Assembly (NCBI RefSeq): GCF_042655485.1
Contig: NZ_JBHSMC010000003.1
Coordinates: 124,001 to 188,000 of the forward strand
DNA from: Lederbergia graminis
GTDB lineage: Bacteria > Bacillota > Bacilli > Bacillales > Bacillaceae_C
Direction of reading: 5' to 3'
DNA: 64,000 nt
Shown here: piece after piece, positions 25,597-34,482 of the stretch
Layout of the letters: every line of letters begins with the position of its first letter
How positions within the stretch are numbered: position 1 is the stretch's first letter
The notes under the pieces: generated by a model
What the model was told of the DNA's origin: nothing
Seen by the model: only the letters and a program-made list of their open reading frames with translations
The model's database searches: none
Made by a program: the position numbers and the translations under genes

Positions 25597-26211
25597 TTAG
25601 GATGATTCAGCATCTTTTTTTATACTAGTCGAAATAAACATGGAAGCATCTTGTTTCATGAAAATATTTTCCCCGTGATAAAATGTTTTCATTTCCATAG
25701 AGGAGAAACCAACCTGGGACAATGTTTCTTTTAGCTCTTCATGCGCAAAGCCATTATGAACTTTCGGATGATATATTTTGTCGTTCTTATCAAAATCAAC
25801 AATAATAAGCTTTCCACCATTATTTAACATCCCGAATAAATTATGTAGTATCTTTTTAGTATCGGGAATATGAAGAAGAACGAGCGACATGAGAATGATA
25901 TCTACCTTTACATCAGGGGTTTCTTGAGTAAAATCGGAGTATAGCACCTTAGCGTTTGGAATTCCTCTTTGCGTAATCTTAGCCTCTGCAACCTCTAACA
26001 TTTGTTGGGATGAGTCTACCAACAAAATAGATTGTACTAAATCAACTAACTCTAAACTAACTAGCCCCGTACCACTCCCATAATCCATCAAAGTTTTCGT
26101 TTCGCAATTCTGTAATGTAGAGCGGACTTCTTTAGCAATCACATTAGCTAATTCTATTCTATCTTCTGTATCATACCTTTTTGCCATCTGTTCAAACACG
26201 TTATTTTCCAT
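25597..26211 (-). CDS. Class I SAM-dependent methyltransferase
   Basis: A 204-residue methyltransferase. Motif I is LMDYGSGTGLVSLEL (about residues 40-54), SILLVDSSQQML gives the ribose-binding Asp, and VDIILMSLVLLHIPDTKK is motif IV with the post-motif His. GGKLIIVDFDKND follows. Typical of the UbiE/Methyltransf_11 group. Ribosome binding site AGGAG. Substrate unknown. Confidence 0.86.
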   Translation of the reverse strand: MENNVFEQMAKRYDTEDRIELANVIAKEVRSTLQNCETKTLMDYGSGTGLVSLELVDLVQSILLVDSSQQMLEVAEAKITQRGIPNAKVLYSDFTQETPDVKVDIILMSLVLLHIPDTKKILHNLFGMLNNGGKLIIVDFDKNDKIYHPKVHNGFAHEELKETLSQVGFSSMEMKTFYHGENIFMKQDASMFISTSIKKDAESS

Positions 26212-26387
26212 ATTAACTCCTTTTGTTTATTCAGTGTTTTTTAGTATGACCATATTAACAATGATAATTTAGGCTGTCTAATTAAACGAACTGAATTAAA
26301 TTAACAATAAGTGCAGGGAAATATTGCTATTTGTCGAAATTATAGATAGTAGTTTTTTATAGATATAAATGAAAGAAGGTAATTTTA

Positions 26388-26762
26388 ATTAAGATCATAT
26401 GTTTTGTACTTTTATTAGCACCATTATCCTTTCTGTATCACTACTTTGAAACATCTCAGTTTCCGAATGGTTCCCCGTTTTTATTAACAGGAATAATATT
26501 ATTTGTTATTTTTACAGGACTTTTATTAAGGAAAATCAAACTTCTATTTATTCTTATAGCACAGATCATCAGCATTATTTTCTCAGTAGTGTTAGGGGGA
26601 AGGTTAATAACGCCTCCTAATAATTCTTGGTTTAATCCATTAGGAATGAACCTCACAATTCTATTAACTGGGCTATTTATTTTCATCGGGATGTTAGTAA
26701 TTCGGTATGTTTCAAATATGGTAATTAATAATTGGAAAATGAAGAGGGTAGAACTGGAATAA
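26388..26762 (+). CDS. Membrane protein with apparent AUU start
   Basis: An open frame of 124 codons with four hydrophobic segments (ICFVLLLAPLSFLYHYF; FLLTGIILFVIFTGLLL; LLFILIAQIISIIFSVVL; LTILLTGLFIFIGMLVI) and the basic end NNWKMKRVELE. There is no ATG, GTG or TTG near its beginning. ATT at 26388 is preceded by AGAAGG at 26374-26379 with 8-nt spacing and would give a normal M-K-I-I-C-F start. It is followed by a terminator. Either it uses the rare AUU codon or its ATG has been lost. Family not recognised. Confidence 0.6.
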   Translation: MKIICFVLLLAPLSFLYHYFETSQFPNGSPFLLTGIILFVIFTGLLLRKIKLLFILIAQIISIIFSVVLGGRLITPPNNSWFNPLGMNLTILLTGLFIFIGMLVIRYVSNMVINNWKMKRVELE

Positions 26763-26839
26763 CAATTTATAGTAAAAAAAATAACTTTTGCCAAGAATGT
26801 TATTGATATATAAAGTATCAAATTAATATTAGTTGCCCT

Positions 26840-26872
26840 AAAAAGCATTTGGGATGAACCAAATGCTTTTTA
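26840..26872 (+). terminator. Terminator
   Basis: AAAAAGCATTTGG pairs perfectly with CCAAATGCTTTTT around the loop GATGAA. Confidence 0.9.
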
Positions 26873-27014
26873 CATAATTATTCGGTTACCTTTGTTACAA
26901 AAGATGGTATGGTTTTACTCAAGAAAAAGAAAAATTAATGTCACGAATGCCCGACTTTTTAAGAGGGGATAACACATTAAATAATTAAAAAATACTCACA
27001 AAGGGGGAGCTTAC

Positions 27015-27536
27015 ATGTCGCAAGTATTTTTAATTCGTCCATCAATGGATTATGAATCTGAATATCTATCTTTTTATCAAGAGTGGAAAGAAAGTGGAGA
27101 GGTCATGGTACCTTGGGTAATAAGTTTGGAACCATCAAACTTTCAAGAGATGATTAAATCATTACTAGACTCGGAGAAAGAGGAAAATATTCCTGAAAAG
27201 TGGGTGCCTGCCTCCACATATTGGCTAGTGGACGAAAACAAAAAAGTGATAGGTGCTGTTAATATCCGTCATCGATTAACAAAGAGATTATTAGACCGAG
27301 GTGGCCACATTGGATACGGTATCCGTCCCTCTGAACCTCGAAAAGGATATGCAACAAAACTATTATCTTTATCTCTACAGAAAACTAGAGAGTTAGGATT
27401 GGAGAAGGTTCTTGTTACTTGTGATGAACATAACATTGCATCAGAAAAAACAATTTTGAATAACGGTGGAGTTCCAGATACGATTTTTATTGAAGAAGAC
27501 GGAAATGTAATCAAAAGGTTTTGGATCGAATTATAA
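27015..27536 (+). CDS. GNAT acetyltransferase
   Basis: A 173-residue acetyltransferase. The acetyl-CoA site is GYGIRPSEPRKGYATKLLSL (about residues 95-114), preceded by the strand KVIGAVNIRHRL and followed by VLVTCDEHNIASEKTILNNG, with FIEEDGNVIKRFWIEL at the end. This is the Bacillus YafP/YjdJ-like group of predicted acetyltransferases. Strong AAAGGGGGAG site. Substrate unknown. Confidence 0.87.
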   Translation: MSQVFLIRPSMDYESEYLSFYQEWKESGEVMVPWVISLEPSNFQEMIKSLLDSEKEENIPEKWVPASTYWLVDENKKVIGAVNIRHRLTKRLLDRGGHIGYGIRPSEPRKGYATKLLSLSLQKTRELGLEKVLVTCDEHNIASEKTILNNGGVPDTIFIEEDGNVIKRFWIEL

Positions 27537-27569
27537 ATTCGAAAAGCCTCTATAGGAGGAGATTTTACA

Positions 27570-27959
27570 GTGGAAGAATGTCCATTTTGTCATCTTGAAT
27601 CAGTAGAAGAGCAAGAAGTAATTCTAAGAAATGAACATTGTATGTTTTTACAAATTCCGCAAGAAGTGTTAATTGGTTCTGGCATCATAGTTCCGATTGA
27701 ACATCGTGAAACAGTTTTCGATTTAACAGTGGATGAGTGGTCTGCAACCTATTCTTTATTGCATGAGGTAAAAGCTCTTTTAGATGAAAAATACCGACCG
27801 GATGGTTATAACATTGGCTGGAACTGCAATACGACAGGTGGTCAGCATATTATGCATGCCCATCTACACGTAATTCCTCGTTTTAGTGACGAACCCTATG
27901 CAGGCAAAGGAATTCGGCATTGGTTAAAAAGTATAGAAAACCAGCAGCGGCCTGGTTGA
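27570..27959 (+). CDS. HIT-family hydrolase
   Basis: A 129-residue histidine triad protein with nucleotide hydrolase or transferase activity. The triad is HAHLHVIPR (about residues 95-103), preceded by YNIGWNCNTTGGQHIMHAHL. An N-terminal CPFC pair could bind zinc. GTG start after TAGGAGGAG. It follows the GNAT gene by 33 nt and is likely co-transcribed. Confidence 0.9.
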   Translation: MEECPFCHLESVEEQEVILRNEHCMFLQIPQEVLIGSGIIVPIEHRETVFDLTVDEWSATYSLLHEVKALLDEKYRPDGYNIGWNCNTTGGQHIMHAHLHVIPRFSDEPYAGKGIRHWLKSIENQQRPG

Positions 27960-28098
27960 TGACTTAACGATTGCAACAAATTAATCTAGTTTTGTTAGGT
28001 GTAGCTCTCCAATCTCTCAGGTAAATTTATTCTCATATCTTTTACTAAAATGAGGCATATTATTAGAACGGAATAGATTTAAATTGGAGGTTATTCAA

Positions 28099-29106
28099 TT
28101 GGGAAGTCACCATGAGCAAGTTAAGTTAACTTCTGCTGAACTGTCATATTTATGGAGTACATATATGGCAGACAGTATGTCAGTTTGTGTTTTTACGTAT
28201 TTTCTTAAAAATGTTGAGGATCGCCAAATAGAAAAATTAATGGCACACTCCATAGATTTATCTAAACAACATTTAGAGAAAATTCGGCAAATCTTCGCTA
28301 AGGAAGAAATTCAGGTACCAATAGGTTTTATTGAAAAGGACGTTAATACAAAAGCAAAACGTCTGTTTACGGATACTTTCTATATAAAATATATGAAGCA
28401 AATGACAAATGGTGGTATAACTACATATGGAAGAGTTTTACAGCATATTTATAGACAAGATATACGCGGGTTTTTTTCAAAATGTTTAACCTCAACGGTG
28501 CAACTTTATAATGAAATTACAGAAGTTCTGATAGATAAAGGGCTAGATTCACGCCCGCCCACTATACCATATCCGCAAAAAAATGAGTTTGTACAGAAAC
28601 AATCGTTTTTATTGGAGGGGCTTGGAAGACGGGAAGCACTAACTGGAGAAGAAGTAAGCCAGCTGCAGTTTAATATTGAAACAAATCAAATAGGAACAAG
28701 CCTAGCAACAGCTTTTTCTCAAGTAACTGGGACGAAAAAGGTTCGTGATTATATGCTAAGAGGAAAAGAAATTGCCTTAAAGCATATTAGTGTTTTTGGT
28801 GATTACTTAAAAAATAATTCATTGCCGGTTCCAATGTCATTTGATCACGAAGTCACGGATTCTACAGAATCCCCTTTTTCTGATAAATTAATGATGTTCC
28901 ACTTTGGACTAATGATGTACGCTGGAATTGGTAACTACGGAGCAGCTATTTCTGCTAGTCGAAAAAGTGATTTGGTTGTTGACTTTACCCGTTTGTCGGG
29001 AGAAATTTTAAAGTATGCGGAAGATGGTGTCAATATATTGATTGCAAACGAATGGTTAGAGCAGCCTCCTCTAGCAATTTCTAGGGAAGAATTGGCTAAG
29101 GACTAG
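28099..29106 (+). CDS. DUF3231 protein
   Basis: A 335-residue helical protein made of two similar halves (about 10-165 and 175-330), each opening with a KLTSAELSYLWSTYM or ALTGEEVSQLQFNIETNQIG block. This is the duplicated DUF3231 architecture found in Bacillaceae, with a ferritin-like four-helix look. I use the TTG at 28099, 8 nt after GGAGG; the TTG at 28084 precedes that site. Function unknown; relatives are often linked to sporulation. Confidence 0.85.
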   Translation: MGSHHEQVKLTSAELSYLWSTYMADSMSVCVFTYFLKNVEDRQIEKLMAHSIDLSKQHLEKIRQIFAKEEIQVPIGFIEKDVNTKAKRLFTDTFYIKYMKQMTNGGITTYGRVLQHIYRQDIRGFFSKCLTSTVQLYNEITEVLIDKGLDSRPPTIPYPQKNEFVQKQSFLLEGLGRREALTGEEVSQLQFNIETNQIGTSLATAFSQVTGTKKVRDYMLRGKEIALKHISVFGDYLKNNSLPVPMSFDHEVTDSTESPFSDKLMMFHFGLMMYAGIGNYGAAISASRKSDLVVDFTRLSGEILKYAEDGVNILIANEWLEQPPLAISREELAKD

Positions 29107-29115
29107 CATAAGTTT

Positions 29116-29166
29116 TATACACATAGAGGAAAAGAAGAAGAGCGCTCTTTTTTCTCCATGTGTATA
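29116..29166 (+). terminator. Long terminator hairpin
   Basis: TATACACAT pairs with ATGTGTATA at the base, and GAGGAAAA pairs with the TTTTTTCTC run above it, with GAGCGCTC at the tip. It closes the DUF3231 gene. Confidence 0.75.
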
Positions 29167-29306
29167 TTCTAGCTAATTTTAATCATTCAGTCGAAAAGTA
29201 GGTTAATAGGGTAATTGCGTTCTGGGGTCTTATTTAAGTGAGTCATTTTAAAAAAATAAATACATAGAAAACAGTTAATAGTTTTACAAAAACATGAGGT
29301 AAGTCG

Positions 29307-29792
29307 GTGAAGTTAATGGAGGTTGTGTTAGAAAGGGCAACGAATAATGATGCACAAGCAATTTTTGAACTTCAAGTTGAATCATTTATGCCATTGTTAC
29401 AAAAATATCAAGATTACGAAACAAATCCTGCAAATGAAACAATCGAAAAAGTGATAAGAAGAATTAATCGATCAAATGGTGGGTTTTATAAAATACTCGC
29501 AGACAATATTCTAGTAGGTGCTATCTGTATTTACTGGAAAGAGAACTATCAGTTTTGTATTAGTCCAATGTTCATTCACCCAGCATTTCAAGGAAACGGA
29601 ATTGCTCAGAAAACTATAACGATCATCGAGAAAATGTTCCCGAAAGCACAATCGTGGGAACTAGATACATTATTAGAAGAAGAACGAAATTGTCATCTAT
29701 ATGAAAAGATGGGATATAGCCAAACAGGAGTTAAAAAGAAGTTAAATGAGTACGCAACTCTTGTATTCTATAAAAAAGTTTTAAAAGATTAA
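29307..29792 (+). CDS. GNAT acetyltransferase
   Basis: A 161-residue acetyltransferase. It opens with ERATNNDAQAIFELQVESF, and the CoA loop is IHPAFQGNGIAQKTITIIE (about residues 92-110). The C-terminal NCHLYEKMGYSQTGVKKKLN is the usual beta6-alpha4 segment. GTG start at 29307 after GAGGTAAG. Substrate unknown. Confidence 0.86.
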   Translation: MKLMEVVLERATNNDAQAIFELQVESFMPLLQKYQDYETNPANETIEKVIRRINRSNGGFYKILADNILVGAICIYWKENYQFCISPMFIHPAFQGNGIAQKTITIIEKMFPKAQSWELDTLLEEERNCHLYEKMGYSQTGVKKKLNEYATLVFYKKVLKD

Positions 29793-29827
29793 ATACAACG
29801 AGTTTGGTTTAGTATAAGGGGGCTTAC

Positions 29828-30277
29828 ATGTTAAAAGGGAGGAAATTCAGTTATTTCATTATTTCAGTATTATCTTTATTGCTATTAACAGGCTGTCCTG
29901 GAGTCCAGGATTTTAGTTTAGAACTTCCAGGTGATTATTCAGTTGAAAGTCTTTCCGCACATCAAGTAATAATATCATCAGAGACATCAAGGCAGATTAG
30001 TGATACACACTGGAGTAGTATAATTATTCCAGCAAAAGTGGTGATGTTGGGATGGGATGATAACTACATTCTTGTGAAACAACTTGGATTGAAGAGAGAC
30101 CCGAATAGTAATAATGGCTATAAAATACCGGATGAGGATAATGCGAACTTTTGGATATTGGCTGTTCATTCAGAAGAGGTATATGGTCCATTTGATGAGG
30201 GTGATTTTGAAGAAAAAAGGAATGAGTTAGGTGTCCTGGAGAGTGTAAAACTGAAGTATGTGAATGAATATAGGTAG
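29828..30277 (+). CDS. DUF3997 lipoprotein
   Basis: A 149-residue lipoprotein. The signal ends in LLLLTGC, with lipid-attached Cys23. The mature part (LPGDYSVESLSAHQVIISS, VVMLGWDDNYILVKQLGLK, VYGPFDEGDFEEKR) follows the DUF3997 pattern. Located outside the membrane. Function unknown. Ribosome binding site AAGGGGG. Confidence 0.82.
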   Translation: MLKGRKFSYFIISVLSLLLLTGCPGVQDFSLELPGDYSVESLSAHQVIISSETSRQISDTHWSSIIIPAKVVMLGWDDNYILVKQLGLKRDPNSNNGYKIPDEDNANFWILAVHSEEVYGPFDEGDFEEKRNELGVLESVKLKYVNEYR

Positions 30278-30314
30278 TTTTTTACTTGAAAATCAAAGAT
30301 TTAGAGGTCTATAA

Positions 30315-30941
30315 ATGGAAAACGAATTTATTAAGATATTTGATGACAAAAGAAATGTCATAGGGGTTGCTTCCCGTAGTGATGTCCATAGATTAGGATA
30401 TTGGCATGAAACTTTTCATTGTTGGTTTGTGACGAATATAAATGGTAAAGAGTATATTTATCTACAACTACGGAGTGATGAAAAGAAAGACTATCCGGGG
30501 CTATTGGATATTACAGTTGGTGGACATTTACTGGCAGATGAATCCGTTCAGGATGGTATTAGGGAGATAAAAGAGGAAGTCGGTATTGATGTTGATTTTT
30601 ATGATTTACAGAAGTTAGGCATTCTAGAATACTGTGTAATAAATGAGAATCTTATTGACAAAGAATTGGCACATACTTTTCTGTATAAATGTGAACATCA
30701 ACTAACGGATTTTACTGTTCAAATAGATGAAGTTGCTGGAATTGTGCTAGTGGAATTGAAGGATTTCAGTGAGCTTTGGTTAGGCGAGCGAGAAACAATC
30801 CAAGTTAGCGGCTTTAAAATAGATAAAGAAGGTAATAAAAATATGTTTGCTGAAACTGTAGGTAAGGATAAATTTGTACCTCATGACACTTTATTTTATC
30901 AGGAGGTCGTCCAAAAAATAAAAGAACATGTAACAAGTTGA
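30315..30941 (+). CDS. Nudix hydrolase, IPP isomerase-like
   Basis: A 208-residue Nudix protein of the YfcD/isopentenyl-diphosphate isomerase-like group, recognised from FDDKRNVIGVASRSDVHRLG, WHETFHCWFV and the box GGHLLADESVQDGIREIKEE (about residues 76-95). In the box the first Glu position is Asp. The Cys and Glu needed for true isomerase activity are not evident, so hydrolysis of a diphosphate compound is more likely. Confidence 0.85.
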   Translation: MENEFIKIFDDKRNVIGVASRSDVHRLGYWHETFHCWFVTNINGKEYIYLQLRSDEKKDYPGLLDITVGGHLLADESVQDGIREIKEEVGIDVDFYDLQKLGILEYCVINENLIDKELAHTFLYKCEHQLTDFTVQIDEVAGIVLVELKDFSELWLGERETIQVSGFKIDKEGNKNMFAETVGKDKFVPHDTLFYQEVVQKIKEHVTS

Positions 30942-31045
30942 CTTGTTTTTGTATCGAGGGAACGGACATGTTTGCTGCAATGAAAATTTGAATTTCTACA
31001 GATTTTATTTTTTTGTGGAAGTAATAAAACAATCTTGGAGGCAGT

Positions 31046-31663
31046 ATGAATAATTCATATCAACAAAAGATTATAGAATCATATAACAATATGGCTACGG
31101 AAAGAGATCAAGTTAAGCTGCAAGATTGGAAAGTGAAAGAAAGATCTATATTTATAAATAAAATAAAAAGTGATAAATATAGCCGTTTATTGGAAATTGG
31201 AGCGGGAACAGGGAAGGATAGTCTTTATTTTAAAGATGAAGGATTACATCCTATCTGTACGGATATTTCTCCTGAAATGGTCAAGATATGTAAAGAGAAG
31301 GGTTTAGACGCTCAAGTGATGAGCTTCTATCATCTTGAATTTCCAGACAATCACTTTGAAGCTATATGGGCCCTTAATTGTTTACTACATGTTCCAAAAG
31401 AAAGCATAAGAACTGTCCTTCAGGAGATGAAAAGGGTTTTGATAACAGGTGGCTTATTTTATCTCGGTGTTTATGGCGGAGAAAATCATGAAGGGATTTG
31501 GGAAGAAGATCCCTATAACCCAAAGAGATTCTTTTCCTTTTATGATGATGAGTCCATAAAAGAATTACTATCTGAGTTCTTTTACATAGAGTATTTTAAT
31601 GTAGTATCAAAAGAGGTAGTAGGTGGGAAATATCATTTTCAATCTATCATTTTGAGAAAATAA
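31046..31663 (+). CDS. Class I SAM-dependent methyltransferase
   Basis: A 205-residue methyltransferase. Motif I LLEIGAGTGKDSLYF (about residues 48-62) and ICTDISPEMVKICKEKGLDA show the nucleotide site; FEAIWALNCLLHVPKESI is motif IV with the post-motif segment. GGLFYLGVYGGENHEG closes the fold. Ribosome binding site TTGGAGG. Substrate unknown. Confidence 0.87.
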   Translation: MNNSYQQKIIESYNNMATERDQVKLQDWKVKERSIFINKIKSDKYSRLLEIGAGTGKDSLYFKDEGLHPICTDISPEMVKICKEKGLDAQVMSFYHLEFPDNHFEAIWALNCLLHVPKESIRTVLQEMKRVLITGGLFYLGVYGGENHEGIWEEDPYNPKRFFSFYDDESIKELLSEFFYIEYFNVVSKEVVGGKYHFQSIILRK

Positions 31664-31719
31664 ATGTGTGGAAGTAAAAAAATATGAATAATTAATTTGG
31701 GATGTGAGGGGGAACACTG

Positions 31720-32328
31720 ATGCAAATTACACCTGAATCTTCAAATTTTGATGAGTACCTAAAAGAATCAGAGGTCATTAATTATTCCCATCCATTAATT
31801 AGTAAGACTGTTAAAGAATTATTTAATGAAGAACAATCTGAATTAGAAAAAGTTAAAGTGGCTTATGAATTTGTCAGAGATCAAGTTTCTCACTCCTGGG
31901 ATATACAAAGTAATAAAGTTACCTGTAAAGCATCAGACGTTCTAAAGTATAAAGAAGGTATTTGTTATGCTAAATCAAATTTATTAGCAGCTTTATTAAG
32001 AGCAATCAATATACCAACGGGTTTTTGTTATCAAAGGTTAATGTTATTTGATTCTCCAGAGGGTGGCTATTCACTTCACGCACTTAATGGGGTTTATTTG
32101 AAAACGTTAAATCGCTGGGTACGTTTAGATGCTCGTGGAAATAAGCAAGGGGTACAAGCTGAGTTTTCGGTCCATGAAGAAAAATTAGCATTTAATATCA
32201 GAGAAGATTTGGATGAAATAGACTACCCGATTATTTATACTTCTCCTAACGAAAAAACTATTGCAACATTAGATACGAATGCAAATGCATTAATAATGTA
32301 TACTCAAAACTTACCTGATAGGCTTTAA
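31720..32328 (+). CDS. Transglutaminase-like cysteine protease-fold protein
   Basis: A 202-residue cytosolic protein with the transglutaminase-like core: Cys in YKEGICYAKSNLLAALLRA (about residues 85-103), His in SLHALNGVYL (about 121-130) and Asp in WVRLDARGN (about 137-145), the full Cys-His-Asp triad. No signal peptide. Such bacterial proteins act as proteases or cross-linkers; the target is unknown. A bidirectional terminator follows. Confidence 0.85.
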   Translation: MQITPESSNFDEYLKESEVINYSHPLISKTVKELFNEEQSELEKVKVAYEFVRDQVSHSWDIQSNKVTCKASDVLKYKEGICYAKSNLLAALLRAINIPTGFCYQRLMLFDSPEGGYSLHALNGVYLKTLNRWVRLDARGNKQGVQAEFSVHEEKLAFNIREDLDEIDYPIIYTSPNEKTIATLDTNANALIMYTQNLPDRL

Positions 32329-32400
32329 ATTTGAAAAACCTCTCACGGAATATTCCTGAAAATTATATTCACTCTGCTTTCATTACAAATATATATATAT

Positions 32401-32432
32401 CAGGCAATCTCTTTGAATAAAGAAATTGCCTG
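32401..32432. terminator. Bidirectional terminator between convergent genes
   Basis: CAGGCAAT and ATTGCCTG frame a stem with TCTTT...AAAGA inside, placed between a plus-strand and a minus-strand gene. Confidence 0.75.
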
Positions 32433-32445
32433 ACTGTGTTCGATT

Positions 32446-32922
32446 TCAAATACTTTTTACCGCTGTTTTTAGAGTTTCCTGTTTTTGTTGATCATACATT
32501 GCATAAATTTCAAAGGTCCCCTCCTCAAAAAATAAAGGGAATCTTCTTTTGAACCAGTCTTGCATAGGCAAATTTAGTGCCTCGTCGATTGGTACCCAAA
32601 GTAGTTCTCCTTCAGGCGGATTTTCTAGTAATTCCCCTTCATAAGAAGTGGCAAGATAATTAAATACCATATATCTAAAATTGTTATTTGGATCTACAAA
32701 CTCATCTATCCCTTTATAGATTAAGTTTTTAACTGTTAGCCCGGTTTCTTCCCTGACTTCTCGAATAGCTGCTTCCGTTAAGCTCTCTGGGAATTCAACT
32801 TTTCCTCCAGGACCAAGATAGCCAGGAAATCCACGTTTACTTGGTCTTTTTAATAAAAGCACCTTATCTCCATCTTGTACTAAACACATTGTATATAAGC
32901 TTATTTTTGTATCTTCAGCCAA
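32446..32922 (-). CDS. MutT-type Nudix hydrolase (8-oxo-dGTP class)
   Basis: A 158-residue Nudix enzyme. The box GGKVEFPESLTEAAIREVRE followed by ETG (about residues 38-60) is complete. LLLKRPSKRGFPGYLGPGGK and the tail FEIYAMYDQQ match the 8-oxo-dGTP diphosphatase group found in Bacilli, which removes oxidised nucleotides. Substrate is inferred. Confidence 0.85.
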   Translation of the reverse strand: MAEDTKISLYTMCLVQDGDKVLLLKRPSKRGFPGYLGPGGKVEFPESLTEAAIREVREETGLTVKNLIYKGIDEFVDPNNNFRYMVFNYLATSYEGELLENPPEGELLWVPIDEALNLPMQDWFKRRFPLFFEEGTFEIYAMYDQQKQETLKTAVKSI

Positions 32923-33130
32923 TTGTATGTACCCCTTAATAGATTAGTAGTTTTTCACGATCATATTTATTATAAATTATATAGTAAAAACATGGAAAAG
33001 TGGCAGGTGTATTTTAGAGATTATCGAATAAGGTAGTAAGAACACCTGAAAAAAACTGGGAACATGTAATATATCGATGACTCATTCCTAATATTAAGGA
33101 GCAACATCTCGTAAAGGAGAGATTCTGTAA

Positions 33131-33793
33131 GTGATTAAAGCTGCTATATTTGATTTAGATGGAACATTATTAGATAGGGATAGTTCAGTAAAATCTTTCA
33201 TTAATCGCCAATATGAAAGGCTGATTCTCGATTTAGGGCATATCCCGAAAGAGAAGTATGTTGCAAGATTTATAGAATTGGATAAACGAGGGTATGTCTG
33301 GAAGGATAAAGTGTACCAACAATTAGTCGAGGAATTTGAGATTTCCGAGATAACTTGGGAAGAACTACTTCAAGATTATATTATTGAATTTAAAAATCAC
33401 TGTATTGCTTTTCCTAATCTTAGACAAATGTTAGTTGAATTGAAAACAAGTAATATTCTCTTGGGGATGATTACAAATGGGTATGGGCAATTTCAAATGG
33501 ATAATATAGTTGCTTTGGGCATCAAAGAGTTTTTTGATGTTATTTTGGTATCGGAGTGGGAAGGGATAAAAAAGCCAGATCCTGAAATGTTTCATAGAGC
33601 AATAAATAAACTAGGTGTATCAGCTCATGAATGTATATTTATTGGAGACCATCCAGTAAATGATGTAGCAGCTGCTCAAAGAGTTGGAATGATGGGGGTT
33701 TGGAAGAAGGATTTTCAGTGGAAAAATGTCAATGCAGATTACATAGTAGATGATTTGGTAGAGATTCCATTTATTATTAGGGAGATAGATTAA
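33131..33793 (+). CDS. HAD hydrolase, subfamily IA
   Basis: A 220-residue phosphatase. Motif I is FDLDGTLLDRDSS (about residues 7-19), motif II is LLGMITNGYGQ, motif III Lys is in GIKKPDPEMF and motif IV is FIGDHPVNDVAAAQRVGM. A helical cap lies between motifs I and II, as in YjjG-like nucleotide or phosphoglycolate phosphatases. GTG start after AAAGGAGAG. Eleven nt separate it from the GNAT gene, suggesting one transcript. Confidence 0.88.
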   Translation: MIKAAIFDLDGTLLDRDSSVKSFINRQYERLILDLGHIPKEKYVARFIELDKRGYVWKDKVYQQLVEEFEISEITWEELLQDYIIEFKNHCIAFPNLRQMLVELKTSNILLGMITNGYGQFQMDNIVALGIKEFFDVILVSEWEGIKKPDPEMFHRAINKLGVSAHECIFIGDHPVNDVAAAQRVGMMGVWKKDFQWKNVNADYIVDDLVEIPFIIREID

Positions 33794-33803
33794 GGAGATG
33801 GAC

Positions 33804-34325
33804 ATGATGTTTAAAATTAGATTAGCATCTTTAAATGATCTCCAAGGAATTGCGAAAGTGCATATTGATAGTTGGCACACTACATATAAAGGAATTGTTG
33901 CAGATGAATTTATTGCTAGCCTAACATATGAATGGTCCAAAGAACGTCAGAGATACCTTATAGAAAATGAAGACACATTTATTTTTGTTGCTGAAGATAT
34001 GAACGGCAATATAGTTGGTTTTGCTTCAGGAGGACCTGAGCGGAATAACGATCCAATATATAAGGGAGAACTTTATGCTATATATCTATTGAAAGAATAT
34101 CAGAGTAAAGGAATTGGAAAACAATTATTCAACGCGGTGATAAAACACTTATCCACTAACGGCATCAATTCTTTACTAGTCCTTGTATTAGAAGATAACA
34201 CTCCTGCAATAAAATTTTATGAAGCACTAGGAGGTGAAAGAGTAAAAGAAGGGATATTGGAGCTAGAAGGTATTCAATATAAAGATATTGGATATGGTTG
34301 GCTAGATACATCTGTTTTAATTTGA
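33804..34325 (+). CDS. GNAT acetyltransferase
   Basis: A 173-residue acetyltransferase: IRLASLNDLQGIAKVHIDSW at the N-terminus, the CoA-binding loop YLLKEYQSKGIGKQLFNAV (about residues 92-110), and LEDNTPAIKFYEALGGERV. I choose ATG 33804 because AAGGAG at 33792-33797 directly abuts the ATG at 33798. Co-transcribed with the HAD gene upstream. Substrate unknown. Confidence 0.87.
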   Translation: MMFKIRLASLNDLQGIAKVHIDSWHTTYKGIVADEFIASLTYEWSKERQRYLIENEDTFIFVAEDMNGNIVGFASGGPERNNDPIYKGELYAIYLLKEYQSKGIGKQLFNAVIKHLSTNGINSLLVLVLEDNTPAIKFYEALGGERVKEGILELEGIQYKDIGYGWLDTSVLI

Positions 34326-34349
34326 CTACTTACAATTTTAATAGATTAC

Positions 34350-34384
34350 GAGCTGAATTCAGTCTGATTCAGCTCTTTTATTTT
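34350..34384 (+). terminator. Terminator
   Basis: GAGCTGAAT pairs with ATTCAGCTC, followed by TTTTATTTT. Confidence 0.88.
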
Positions 34385-34482
34385 GAGCTCCGTTGCGGTT
34401 TAAATTCTTTAGCAGGAATTAAAGTATTTATCTTGAATAAGTATATTAATTTTACAAATGTGTTTTTAAAGGAGATTACAAG

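Noticed and set aside
26456..26848. Minus-strand frame of 130 codons
   Set aside because: It is antisense to the better supported plus-strand membrane protein and lacks a ribosome binding site; its composition is that of an antisense shadow.
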